Shown here in pieces: positions 1 through 6,771 of a stretch of 13,467 nucleotides of DNA (within the stretch, counting starts at the first letter, position 1; each line of letters opens with the position of its first letter). The position numbers were made by a program, and so were the translations under genes. Location: the NCBI GenBank assembly GCA_017642565.1, contig JAGCOU010000027.1, positions 1-13,467 on the forward strand, in the 5' to 3' direction. The notes under the pieces were generated by a model. That model was not told the DNA's origin. It worked only from the letters and a program-made list of their open reading frames with translations, and searched no databases. This DNA is from Alphaproteobacteria bacterium. GTDB taxonomy: Bacteria; Pseudomonadota; Alphaproteobacteria; Rs-D84.

Positions 1-140
1 AACCTGGATTGCCACGCTTCGCTCGCAATGACACAAGCCTTTGGCTTGTTGAACTCCCTCCCGCCTTCGGCGTACTCCCCCACATTGGGGGGGGAGAACC
101 CTCCCCGCCACTGACGTGCCCCTCCCCTCCGGTGGAGGGG
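1..140. repeat. Hairpin-rich intergenic repeat cluster (left end)
   Basis: This non-coding stretch holds consecutive short inverted repeats. They are ACAAGCC/GGCTTGT (33-39/43-49, loop TTT), CGCC/GGCG around a UUCG-type loop (62-65/69-72), CTCCCCC with a G-rich arm (75-81/87-96), and CCCCTCC/GGAGGGG (124-130/134-140, loop GGT). The first 32 bases resemble the widespread 'GGATTGCCACG...CGCAATGAC' class of dispersed bacterial repeats; that is a memory of the type, not a search. GC content is well above the neighbouring genes. A reading frame crosses it, but its peptide is Pro/Gly-rich and looks like translated repeat. The block CTCCCTCCC-hairpin-GTACTCCCCC recurs inverted near 12660-12726. Confidence 0.7.
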
Positions 141-164
141 AATTATTATTGTGTATCGAGGCAC

Positions 165-196
165 AAAAAAAACCCGACCAATCGGCCGGGTTTTTT
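165..196 (-). terminator. Rho-independent terminator of the 217-1008 barrel gene
   Basis: Read on the minus strand, the stem CCCGGCC/GGTCGGG (184-190/173-179, one G-U pair) closes a GATT loop and is followed by eight U residues (172-165). It begins about 27 nt after the TAA stop of the barrel gene. A run of six T on the plus strand (191-196) could let it work in both directions, though the plus-strand stem would carry an A-C mismatch. Confidence 0.9.
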
Positions 197-216
197 CATA
201 TTGTTTTCTGGTTTGA

Positions 217-1008
217 TTAGAAATCGATACCGAATCTAGCACCAAAGCCAAATCCATCTTCAACTTCCCAGCCTTTTGTGCCGTTGTCTTTCCAGTGATC
301 CATAGCACCATTGATGTACAAACCAACATATTTTGTAGCATCGATGTTATAGTTTACAGCCAATTCGCCTGTCCATTCACCAGCATTTTCAACTTTTACA
401 CCACCGATTTTATCATCTGTGATACCTCTGTATGCGATATCTGCCAAAACAGACCAGTTAGAATCAAATACATATTGACCTGTCAAACCGAATACCAAAG
501 CATGCATGCCTTCATCACCCCAGTTGAAAGATTCTGTGTTAGAATATTCAAACAAAGCACGACCAGCAACTGTCCAATTGGAAGCTACGAAACCACCACG
601 AACGCCAGCCATCCATTCATAACCTGTATCATCTTCATCCAAGAATGGTCTGTGATCACCCCAAACAGGAGCTACAGTATAACTGCCCATCAAATCCAAT
701 TTCCAAGCACCCAAATCCAAAGCGCGGAATGTTGTGCCAAATTTCATGCCGTCCCATTCCATATTATCGAATGCGTTATCTTCGGAAACAGCGGTTTCTA
801 CGTTGACAGCCCAGTTATCCAAAATACCATAACCAAATTCTTCGCCAGCTGTATATACTGTGTCTTCTGTATGAGAACCCAATGTAGATACACTGTAGAA
901 ATGGTTTTGTCCTGGCATATACAATGGATTACCATCGATTACGTTTGCAGCGTGTGCGCCAGAAACAGCAAATACAGCCATCAAAGATGTTAAAGCTAAT
1001 TTTTTCAT
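217..1008 (-). CDS. Outer-membrane beta-barrel protein (porin-like), 263 aa
   Basis: This is a predicted exported outer-membrane barrel. Residues 1-20 form a classic Sec signal peptide (Lys-Lys, a hydrophobic core, then Ala-His-Ala before Ala21). The mature part alternates polar and aromatic residues, as beta-strands do, and is rich in Gly, Trp, Asn and Asp. It ends in Gly-Ile-Asp-Phe, and the terminal Phe is the usual signal for assembly by the BAM machinery. Length fits a small barrel of roughly 8-12 strands. The start is set by AAAGGA six bases before ATG. The gene has its own promoter upstream and a strong terminator downstream, so it is probably monocistronic. I cannot assign a named porin family or a substrate. 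Confidence 0.85.
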   Translation of the reverse strand: MKKLALTSLMAVFAVSGAHAANVIDGNPLYMPGQNHFYSVSTLGSHTEDTVYTAGEEFGYGILDNWAVNVETAVSEDNAFDNMEWDGMKFGTTFRALDLGAWKLDLMGSYTVAPVWGDHRPFLDEDDTGYEWMAGVRGGFVASNWTVAGRALFEYSNTESFNWGDEGMHALVFGLTGQYVFDSNWSVLADIAYRGITDDKIGGVKVENAGEWTGELAVNYNIDATKYVGLYINGAMDHWKDNGTKGWEVEDGFGFGARFGIDF

Positions 1009-1063
1009 TTTTTATCCTTTCTCTTCAGTTAAACTTAACGTCAGGGTCATTCCTGATAAGAAT

Positions 1064-1092
1064 ATTATCTCATACAAAAAGAAAATTTACAA
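1064..1092 (-). promoter_or_regulatory. Promoter of the 217-1008 barrel gene
   Basis: On the minus strand, TTGTAA (1092-1087) and GATAAT (1069-1064) are separated by 17 bp, close to the sigma-70 consensus. Transcription would start near 1057. The transcript would then begin almost directly with a small hairpin, TCAGG/CCTGA (1056-1052 with 1045-1041), about 32 nt before the ATG. Confidence 0.55.
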
Positions 1093-1157
1093 GAAAATAA
1101 ATCACTAGAAAAAATAAAAACAAAGTGATATAATGGCGCGCATCTGGAATTTTTTAA

Positions 1158-2171
1158 TTATTGTCCACTTAATTTTTGCTTGATTTCCCGCCAGTTTGCG
1201 TGATGCTTTTTATGTTCTTCGTAAGTCTTAGAAAATTTATGACCGCCCTTGCCATCTGCAACAAAGAACAAATATTTTGTATTCGCGGGTTTTAACACGC
1301 TGCGAATCGCATCACGACCAACATTAGCAATTGGTGCCGGTGGCAATCCTTTGTTCATATAAGTATTATAAGGACTTTCAGTTCGTAAATGTCCAGACAA
1401 CAACGCTTCGCCCTGCATATCACCAAGTCCTTCGGTCAGCGCATACACAACCGTTGGGTCAGCCTGAAGCCGCATTCCTTGTCTAAGTCTGTTAAAATAA
1501 ACACTCGCCACCACGGGCATTTCTTTTGCACGAGGTGTTTCTTTTTGAACAATTGAAGCCAAAGTCACAACTTCGTTCCAATCTTTCAAAGGTTCAGGAT
1601 ATGGGAATCCGTTCAAAGATTGTTTTATTTCAATCATTTTTTTGCGCGCCAATTCTAACAAAGCGAGTCTGGTTGTTCCACGTGCGATTCGATAAGTATC
1701 AGGAAAAATATCACCGTCTTTTAAATTACACACAGGCAAATCATCACTGCAATCAACATCGCCAACCAACACAGGCGTTTTCATCAACATCATTTTTATT
1801 TGTTTTATTGTGTATCCTTCGGGAATCATAACCGTAGTAGTCGCAATCTTGCCATGCGTCAACATATCAGCAATTGTCCACGCCCCTGCCCCACGTGGAA
1901 TATCATATTCGCCAGCCTGAATTTTGCCACCATTTAATCGAATCGAAAAATAAAACAGTTCTTTGGATTTAATAATGTTATTTTTATAAAGATAATTTGT
2001 CATACGCGTCACCGATGCACCACTTGGCACCACGACACTCACAGGCTTTTTAATCGGCGACCACAAATTAAAAATAAAAAACACAACAAAGACAACAACG
2101 CAGCCAATAGCAAGTATAAACTTCACCCAATCTTTAAGATTTTTCCATTGTTTCTTTGTCAAGATTTTCAT
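1158..2171 (-). CDS. mltG: MltG endolytic murein transglycosylase (YceG family)
   Basis: MltG cleaves nascent peptidoglycan glycan strands at the inner membrane and acts as a terminase that sets strand length. The 337-aa length matches the family (about 340 aa in E. coli). There is a short basic N-terminus and one membrane anchor (about residues 18-36), then a LysM-like region (about 45-105) and the YceG catalytic domain (about 110-335). The family signature ASIVQKET is at 205-212, followed by NRL at 227-229, LQADPTVVYAL (235-245), YNTY (268-271) and GLPPAPI (275-281). The Glu that corresponds to catalytic E218 of E. coli is E211; the Glu two residues before it is Gln209 here. No Shine-Dalgarno precedes the ATG, and a TATAAT lies only 8 nt upstream, so the message may be leaderless. 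Confidence 0.95.
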   Translation of the reverse strand: MKILTKKQWKNLKDWVKFILAIGCVVVFVVFFIFNLWSPIKKPVSVVVPSGASVTRMTNYLYKNNIIKSKELFYFSIRLNGGKIQAGEYDIPRGAGAWTIADMLTHGKIATTTVMIPEGYTIKQIKMMLMKTPVLVGDVDCSDDLPVCNLKDGDIFPDTYRIARGTTRLALLELARKKMIEIKQSLNGFPYPEPLKDWNEVVTLASIVQKETPRAKEMPVVASVYFNRLRQGMRLQADPTVVYALTEGLGDMQGEALLSGHLRTESPYNTYMNKGLPPAPIANVGRDAIRSVLKPANTKYLFFVADGKGGHKFSKTYEEHKKHHANWREIKQKLSGQ

Positions 2172-2179
2172 AAGACAAA

Positions 2180-2207
2180 ATTATAAACATTGTTTTAACA
2201 AAAACAA
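2180..2207 (-). promoter_or_regulatory. Candidate mltG promoter giving a leaderless transcript
   Basis: TTGTTT (2207-2202) and a perfect TATAAT (2185-2180) are 16 bp apart on the minus strand. The expected start site, near 2173, lies about two bases before the mltG ATG (2171). An alternative pair further upstream, TTGAAT (2243-2238) and TATAAA (2218-2213), has a long 19-bp spacer and would give a leader of roughly 35-40 nt. Confidence 0.45.
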
Positions 2208-2254
2208 CAAAATTTATAATCTGTGATGTTTTTTTATATTCAAAATAAAACAGA

Positions 2255-4102
2255 CTAAGAATTTTGTGTATCATCGCGCCCAAAAAAATTTTTCAGTTTA
2301 CCAATTGCTCTGTCTTTAAGGTTTTTGGCTTTCTGCGCACCAGCTATCAACCGTTGAGTAGACGTCTGCTTTTGTTCTCTTTGCTCTGCTCGCGCTCTGA
2401 TTTCTGCAATTTCTTCTTGAGAATAGACTTTTTTCAAATAAAGATAAATACGAGGCTCTTCATTTAGATATTGGTAAATTGCACCGACACCTATTTCAAC
2501 ACCATATTTGGCCAGTTGTTCATTTAATTCTTTTAATTCTTCTGTGTTTATTTGCGGATTAGAAAAAACAAACTCTGGATAGTCTTTTACAGGACTCCAA
2601 GTATCGCGTATAGCCAAGAATTTTTGTAATTTTTGATTAAAATCTGGACTAATGCGAGAGCGCACATCTTCCATCCTATCATCTTGCGTTTCTTTTGTTT
2701 TTTCCTCTTGAACACCATTACTATTTTCATTTGCCAGTTTTCTTAAGTAATTAACAGCATAATTAATATTTTCAACTACATTTGGTCCATACCAGTCCTG
2801 AGGCTCACGCTGTAATAACCCAATATTTATAAGAGATTTAGGAATATATTCTAAATTGTCTACTTCTGCTACAATGCCTTTGCCACCAATACTGTTACGC
2901 CCAACCGTTTCTATAACCAATTCTGTATCGCGCGGATCCCCAAGCTTTTCATCCAAAGCCTCTGCAATTTGTTTTAATTGGGCCGAACCATAATGATTCA
3001 AAATCTCTCGCTCTGAACCTTTGTTAAACCAACCGTGTTTCCCGGGTCCGATTCCCCAAAAAACTTCCCATTTACCAGTTGGAACATTTGTCTTTCCCGC
3101 CATACCAGATGACACATAAAAAGGCAAAGTCCATCTCGCATCGCCAATACCGACAGTAACCATTCCACGGCTACCATGAGAACCAACTTCACATAAAAAT
3201 ACAGGTGTGTTCCCTATTCTCGTGATTTCTTTACCCTTATAAGTTTGTATGTTTTTCAAGAATTTAGAATTATCCATCCTTCTTTTTAAATATTTCCCAT
3301 CAAATTCAAATTTCTTTTCAGCAATTTCTCGTTTAATAGCAACGAGGATATATTCTTCTCCTACACTAACACCTTTGGTTGGAACCAATTTAGCGAAATA
3401 ACCATCATTATAAAGTCGATCCTCTATAATATATAAACTTGACTTATCAATTCCTTGTTTTGACACAAAAAAGCCTTCATTGCCGTATCTTTTAAATTCA
3501 GGATATTTATATTGAAAGAATCTATCTTCTTCGGCTTGACGTTTTGCCTCTGCTGCCTGTTCGGCTTGACGTTTTGCCTCTGCTGCTCGCTCAGCTTCAT
3601 TATTTGTGTTCTGCGGTTCTTTTTTGTTAAGTTCTGGTGCTTTATTTTTTTCTGGCGCAGCCTTGTCCAATTTTGCAAATTTATACAAATCATATCCATT
3701 GTATGTAATTGGAACCATTACAATATTACTAGATGCTAATTCATCGTTCAATTTTTGCCATTCTTGTTCAGTCAGCAAAGATTGTTTAAACCCTCTATTT
3801 TTCTCGGTCTGTAAAAAATCTTCCAAATATTTATCAAAATTCTTATCTATTTTTGCATGCAAATCAACTTCTTGCTTAACAGGTTCTTGGGTATTTAAGC
3901 GCACAAATTTATAATATTCCCGACCGTTATATTCAACAGAAACCAAACCAACCCCTTTTTGTGCCAAGCTTTCACCCAACTTTTGCCATTCTTGGGGCGT
4001 CAAAGAACTGGGTTTCAAACCTTTGTTTTTATCCCTGGTTAAAAAATCTTCTACATATAAATCAAAATCTTTGTCTATCTTTTGCCCTAGCTCTTTATCC
4101 AT
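2255..4102 (-). CDS. Unrecognised 615-aa modular cytosolic protein
   Basis: I do not recognise this family. There is no signal peptide or membrane segment. Residues 5-69 and 82-145 are tandem copies of a module of about 65 residues: I-D-K-[DN]-F-D...[DE]DFL...L-T-x-[QE]-E-W-Q-K-L...Y-N-G...YKF. A diverged copy is likely at 484-557 (ISPDF...FL...L.EL.EQL.KYGV). A segment with a similar end (198-258) may be a fourth. Residues 168-194 form a charged Ala-rich coil containing AAEAKRQAE twice. The central part (about 285-455) is Gly/Trp-rich, with SHGSRG (308-313) and PTGKWEVFWGIGP (341-353). A basic helical tail follows (565-605). The start at 4102 is chosen because AGGAGG sits 7 nt upstream; an earlier in-frame ATG at 4147 would lie upstream of the -10 box. 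Confidence 0.85.
   Translation of the reverse strand: MDKELGQKIDKDFDLYVEDFLTRDKNKGLKPSSLTPQEWQKLGESLAQKGVGLVSVEYNGREYYKFVRLNTQEPVKQEVDLHAKIDKNFDKYLEDFLQTEKNRGFKQSLLTEQEWQKLNDELASSNIVMVPITYNGYDLYKFAKLDKAAPEKNKAPELNKKEPQNTNNEAERAAEAKRQAEQAAEAKRQAEEDRFFQYKYPEFKRYGNEGFFVSKQGIDKSSLYIIEDRLYNDGYFAKLVPTKGVSVGEEYILVAIKREIAEKKFEFDGKYLKRRMDNSKFLKNIQTYKGKEITRIGNTPVFLCEVGSHGSRGMVTVGIGDARWTLPFYVSSGMAGKTNVPTGKWEVFWGIGPGKHGWFNKGSEREILNHYGSAQLKQIAEALDEKLGDPRDTELVIETVGRNSIGGKGIVAEVDNLEYIPKSLINIGLLQREPQDWYGPNVVENINYAVNYLRKLANENSNGVQEEKTKETQDDRMEDVRSRISPDFNQKLQKFLAIRDTWSPVKDYPEFVFSNPQINTEELKELNEQLAKYGVEIGVGAIYQYLNEEPRIYLYLKKVYSQEEIAEIRARAEQREQKQTSTQRLIAGAQKAKNLKDRAIGKLKNFFGRDDTQNS
3530..3586. repeat. 27-bp tandem direct repeat inside the 615-aa gene
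   Basis: A 27-base unit occurs identically at 3530-3556 and 3560-3586, a 30-bp period. It encodes two copies of the coiled-coil peptide AAEAKRQAE. Exact identity at DNA level indicates a recent duplication by slippage or unequal exchange and makes the number of copies likely to vary between strains. Confidence 0.9.
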
Positions 4103-4135
4103 AAAGCCACCTCCTACAAAATAACATACGGAAGT

Positions 4136-4144
4136 ATTATACCA
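4136..4144 (-). promoter_or_regulatory. Extended -10 promoter of the 615-aa gene
   Basis: TGG-TATAAT (4144-4136 on the minus strand) is an extended -10 element with a perfect TATAAT. No good -35 hexamer lies 16-18 bp upstream, which is typical of extended -10 promoters. The expected start site near 4129 leaves a leader of about 27 nt carrying the strong AGGAGG ribosome binding site. The same TGGTATAAT block drives the barrel gene at 11883-12590. Confidence 0.65.
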
Positions 4145-4156
4145 CAATTTACAATA

Positions 4157-4184
4157 AAATAAAACCGCAAAAGCGGTTTTATTT
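4157..4184 (-). terminator. Terminator after the flavodoxin gene
   Basis: A perfect 12-bp inverted repeat (4157-4168 and 4173-4184) has an AAAA loop and the core AAAACCGC/GCGGTTTT. Read on the minus strand the second arm ends in a T-rich run. It starts 18 nt beyond the flavodoxin stop and just before the promoter of the next gene, so it insulates the two. Its symmetry would allow action in both directions. Confidence 0.85.
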
Positions 4185-4202
4185 AACGGATAAAAAACAA
4201 AC

Positions 4203-4679
4203 TTATAAATATCGCTTTGCCCATTTTTTTAATTTTTTGGCATCTTCACCAGCATCAAAAACTTCACCTTCTTCAACCTTTGCCTTTGGAGCGAGTGTTT
4301 GAATATTTTTATGACTGTCGCCCATACCGCTGCCCCCCGAAGTAGCAAAAGGAACTATTATTTTTCCATCCATTTTATGTGATTCAACAAAAGTATCTAT
4401 GATAGAAGGTTCACGATACCACCAAATAGGAAACCCCAGAAAGACAACATCGTATTGTTCCATATCACGCACACGTGTCCTGATTTTCGGGCGACAAGTT
4501 CTGTCTTTCATTTCGATTGTCGAACGGCTTTGGTTATCTGCCCAATCTAAATCAGCATTTGTATAAATTTTTTCAGGGACAATTTCAAATAAATCTGCGT
4601 TTATTGACTCAGCCAAAACTTCTGCAACATGTTTAGTCGCCGCAGTCGCAGAAAAATAAGCAACCAATACTTTTTTCAT
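4203..4679 (-). CDS. Flavodoxin-family protein, 158 aa
   Basis: This is a cytosolic FMN-binding flavodoxin-like electron carrier or small flavoprotein reductase. The first strand MKKVLVAYFS leads into the phosphate-binding loop SATAAT (10-15), a variant of the usual S/T-x-T-G-x-T. FPIWWYREP (83-91) matches the flavin-flanking loop typical of this subfamily, and FATSGGSGMGDS (111-122) is its second flavin-contact loop. Length fits the short single-domain group often annotated 'flavodoxin' (the Flavodoxin_4-like type). AAGGAG lies 6 nt before the ATG. It has its own promoter and terminator and no partner gene, so the redox partner cannot be read from context. Confidence 0.92.
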   Translation of the reverse strand: MKKVLVAYFSATAATKHVAEVLAESINADLFEIVPEKIYTNADLDWADNQSRSTIEMKDRTCRPKIRTRVRDMEQYDVVFLGFPIWWYREPSIIDTFVESHKMDGKIIVPFATSGGSGMGDSHKNIQTLAPKAKVEEGEVFDAGEDAKKLKKWAKRYL

Positions 4680-4705
4680 TTTTTCTCCTTTTTGAATCTG
4701 TAAAT

Positions 4706-4735
4706 ATTATATAGGTAAACAAATTCAAAAATCAA
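4706..4735 (-). promoter_or_regulatory. Flavodoxin gene promoter
   Basis: TTGATT (4735-4730) and a perfect TATAAT (4711-4706) are separated by 18 bp on the minus strand. The expected start site, near 4699, gives a leader of about 20 nt with the AAGGAG ribosome binding site. Confidence 0.6.
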
Positions 4736-4765
4736 AAAGAAAGAATTCCAAAAATAAACCTGATA

Positions 4766-4786
4766 CCACATCAAAATAAAATGTGG
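4766..4786 (-). terminator. Hairpin after the tRNA-Pro pair, possible weak terminator
   Basis: A perfect 6-bp stem CCACAT/ATGTGG (4766-4771/4781-4786) with a 9-nt loop lies downstream of tRNA-Pro(GGG). The following minus-strand sequence is only moderately U-rich, so this may be a processing or stabilising hairpin instead. Confidence 0.35.
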
Positions 4787-4845
4787 CCTGCCACCCGAAG
4801 CTTTAACGAAGGGTGGTCGGAGTGGCGGGATTCGAACCCGCGACC
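4787..4845. repeat. Direct repeat shared by the two tRNA-Pro units (copy 1)
   Basis: These 59 bases differ from 4913-4971 at only seven positions. The repeat covers the 3' half of each tRNA and its trailer. The trailer contains CCACCC/GGGTGG, so the encoded CCA end falls inside a 6-bp stem in the precursor. Identity outside the mature tRNA points to duplication of a whole tRNA unit. Confidence 0.85.
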
Positions 4846-4890
4846 TTTTGCCCCCCAGACAAACACGCTACCAGACTGCGCTACACCCCG
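4814..4890 (-). tRNA. tRNA-Pro (anticodon GGG)
   Basis: A complete 77-nt cloverleaf with an encoded CCA (4816-4814). The acceptor stem is CGGGGTG with CACTCCG, the T arm contains GGTTCGAATCC, and the anticodon stem TTTGT/GCAAA encloses loop CTGGGGG, putting anticodon GGG at 4856-4854. The C1-G72 pair, A73 and G35-G36 are the bacterial proline identity elements. It lies 49 bp downstream of the second tRNA-Pro, probably on the same precursor. Confidence 0.96.
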
Positions 4891-4912
4891 AAAAAATTTA
4901 TTTAAACCGTGA

Positions 4913-5016
<104 letters not shown>

Positions 5017-5028
5017 AAAACAAAAAAC

Positions 5029-5056
5029 ATATTACCAACATAAAAACAAAACACAA
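5029..5056 (-). promoter_or_regulatory. Candidate promoter of the tRNA-Pro pair
   Basis: TTGTGT (5056-5051) and TAATAT (5034-5029) are 16 bp apart on the minus strand, with TGG just before the -10 as an extended -10 element. The expected start site near 5022 is only about six bases before the first tRNA. Read-through from fabF and the 5060-5407 gene is also possible, since I see no terminator between. Confidence 0.45.
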
Positions 5057-5059
5057 ATA

Positions 5060-5407
5060 TTATTTTTGATTTTGTTCACGTAATGCCGTGGCTACCATTT
5101 CTTTCGCGATTTTTTGTATACGTGACGTGGAGATTTTTGTAAAAAAATTTCTACCCCACACAGGTGGACGACACATTAAAAAACCATAACCATCGCCAGT
5201 ATTTTTTGCAGACCAATAAACCGCCCCATCAAAATCTTCGTCTTTTTGGGATATATAAGTACATACAGGTTTCAATTTATCACAATACAATTTCATATTA
5301 CGAAACACGCAATACGAACATTTACCAAATATACTGCCCGTTGGAATTGGTTCAACTTTGTCGCAGAAAATATTTGTTCTCAAACGGTGAATTCTATCGT
5401 TTGCCAT
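5060..5407 (-). CDS. Cys-rich 115-aa protein coupled to fabF
   Basis: I do not recognise this protein. It has six cysteines: C15, C30, C33, C42, C49 and C79. The cluster C-x2-C-x8-C-x6-C (30-49) suggests a bound metal, either zinc or an iron-sulfur centre. There is no signal peptide or membrane segment, so the cysteines are probably in the reducing cytoplasm. The C-terminal 25 residues form a basic amphipathic helix. Its ATG directly follows the fabF TAA (TAAATG), with no separate ribosome binding site beyond the end of fabF, which implies translation by ribosomes finishing fabF. The placement invites a link to fatty-acid synthesis, but nothing in the sequence shows it. Confidence 0.8.
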   Translation of the reverse strand: MANDRIHRLRTNIFCDKVEPIPTGSIFGKCSYCVFRNMKLYCDKLKPVCTYISQKDEDFDGAVYWSAKNTGDGYGFLMCRPPVWGRNFFTKISTSRIQKIAKEMVATALREQNQK

Positions 5408-6658
5408 TTATTCAACCCGTTTCAAAATCAAAGTTGCATTTGTTCCACCAAAACCGAAAGAATTGCTTAACGCGACATTGACTTCGCGTTTTTGTGCCTT
5501 GTTTGGAACAAGATTAAAATCACCAACTTCATCAATTGGGTTTTCCAAATTAATTGTTGGTGGCACAATATTATCACGAATCGCCAATGTACAAAATACT
5601 GCTTCTATGGCACCTGCCGCACCCAACAAATGTCCTGTCATAGATTTAGTCGAAGACATACATGTTTTACCATTACCAAACAATTCTTTGACAGCAATTA
5701 ATTCACCAACATCACCCAACCCAGTAGATGTTCCATGTGCATTAATATAATCTACATCTTCTGGCTTTAAGCCTGCTTTGTCTAACGCAATTTGCATAGC
5801 ACGTTTTCCACCTGCACCTTCTGGGGCCGGCGCAGTAATATGATAAGCATCCGCAGTCATACCAAAACCAGCGATTTCGCCATAAATTTTTGCACCACGA
5901 GCCTTAGCATGTTCGTATTCTTCCAAAATTAAAATGCCTGCGCCTTCACCGATAACAAAACCATCTCTGTCTTTGTCCCACGGACGAGACGCTTTCTCTG
6001 GTTCATCATTTCTGCTGCTTAATGCGCGCATAGCAGCAAAGCCAACCATACCCAATCTGCACACAGCAGATTCACTGCCCCCGCACACCATGATATCAGC
6101 ATCACCGCGTTTAATTATTTCTGCGCCTTCGCCAATAGAATGAGAACCCGTTGCGCACGCAGTTGCCATCGCTATATTTGGTCCACCAAAACCATATCTA
6201 ATAGAAATATGTCCCGCAGTCATATTCACAACAGATTTAGGAACAAAAAAAGGACTAACGAATCGAGCACCCTCTTTCATAATAATGATATCATTTTGTG
6301 ATATAGTATCCAAACCGCCTACGCCACTGCCGACCGAAACACCAACACGATTTTTATCACCAGCGTAATCAGTTAAACCTGCGTCTTTGATTGCTTCATC
6401 TGCTGCAACGAGGGCATACAATATTGTCTTTTCCATCTTTCTTTGTTCGCGCGGATCAATAACACTGTCCGGATTAAAATCACCAGGATTTGTTCCACGC
6501 ACAGGAATACCTGCAATTTTTGATGCGATATCAGAAGTATCAAAATCAGTCACTTTTTTAATACCACTTTTGCCAGCCAATAAATTTTTCCATGCATAAT
6601 CTATTCCAGTCCCCACAGGGCAAACTATACCCAAACCTGTGATAACAACTCTTCTCAT
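5408..6658 (-). CDS. fabF: Beta-ketoacyl-ACP synthase II (FabF)
   Basis: FabF performs the condensing step of fatty-acid elongation, joining malonyl-ACP to an acyl chain held on its active-site cysteine. At 416 aa the length matches the family. The thiolase fold is complete. The nucleophile is C168 in ATACATGSHS (165-174), the two catalytic histidines are H308 in NAHGTST and H343 in TGHLLGAAG, K338 lies in SSTKSMTGH, and the C-terminal gatekeeper loop is NSFGFGGTN (399-407). The start at 6658 has AAAGGA seven bases upstream. A longer frame from 6697 is rejected because its ATG lies upstream of the promoter -10. It follows acpP, the usual order, but has its own promoter after the acpP terminator. 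Confidence 0.97.
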   Translation of the reverse strand: MRRVVITGLGIVCPVGTGIDYAWKNLLAGKSGIKKVTDFDTSDIASKIAGIPVRGTNPGDFNPDSVIDPREQRKMEKTILYALVAADEAIKDAGLTDYAGDKNRVGVSVGSGVGGLDTISQNDIIIMKEGARFVSPFFVPKSVVNMTAGHISIRYGFGGPNIAMATACATGSHSIGEGAEIIKRGDADIMVCGGSESAVCRLGMVGFAAMRALSSRNDEPEKASRPWDKDRDGFVIGEGAGILILEEYEHAKARGAKIYGEIAGFGMTADAYHITAPAPEGAGGKRAMQIALDKAGLKPEDVDYINAHGTSTGLGDVGELIAVKELFGNGKTCMSSTKSMTGHLLGAAGAIEAVFCTLAIRDNIVPPTINLENPIDEVGDFNLVPNKAQKREVNVALSNSFGFGGTNATLILKRVE

Positions 6659-6688
6659 AAATAATCCTTTTGATAATATTTCGACAGA

Positions 6689-6717
6689 ATCATACAATAA
6701 AATCTTTCACAAATCAA
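6689..6717 (-). promoter_or_regulatory. fabF promoter
   Basis: TTGATT (6717-6712) and TATGAT (6694-6689) are exactly 17 bp apart on the minus strand, between the acpP terminator and the fabF start. The predicted start site near 6682 leaves a leader of about 24 nt containing AAAGGA. Confidence 0.65.
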
Positions 6718-6723
6718 CGAGAT

Positions 6724-6752
6724 AAAAAACAGCGCCACTTAAAGCGGCGCTG
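6724..6752 (-). terminator. acpP terminator
   Basis: On the minus strand CAGCGCC/GGCGCTG (6752-6746/6736-6730) closes a 9-nt loop and is followed by six U residues (6729-6724). It starts about 20 nt after the acpP stop. This separates the very abundant acpP message from fabF, although incomplete termination could still let some transcription through. Confidence 0.9.
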
Positions 6753-6771
6753 AATAAAAAACCACTAGATA

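Noticed and set aside
154..163. TATCGAGGCA shared with 13050-13060
   Set aside because: A 10-base match within 13 kb is expected many times by chance and no longer similarity surrounds it.
9..239. 76-codon plus-strand frame at the left end
   Set aside because: It crosses the hairpin repeats and the terminator, and its peptide reflects repeat composition.
308..353. In the 615-aa protein (residue positions given), SHGSRG and PTGKW resemble L,D-transpeptidase motifs
   Set aside because: The order is reversed relative to that family, the catalytic Cys is absent and there is no export signal, so the likeness is taken as chance.
295..993. 232-codon plus-strand frame opposite the barrel gene
   Set aside because: The minus-strand frame has a signal peptide, ribosome binding site, promoter, terminator and terminal Phe. 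The plus-strand frame has none of these and is simply open because of codon bias on the other strand.
1101..1129. ATCACT/AGTGAT stem after mltG as a terminator
   Set aside because: The stem is only 6 bp with a 17-nt loop and low GC, and the following tract is weak. It could assist termination but is not a confident call.
2190..2207. TTGTTTT/AAAACAA stem downstream of the 615-aa gene as a terminator
   Set aside because: It is all A/T except one pair, overlaps the candidate mltG promoter and is more than 45 nt past the stop.
3530..3586. CRISPR-like repeat
   Set aside because: Only two adjacent copies with a 3-base gap, inside a coding coil; no spacers or cas genes.
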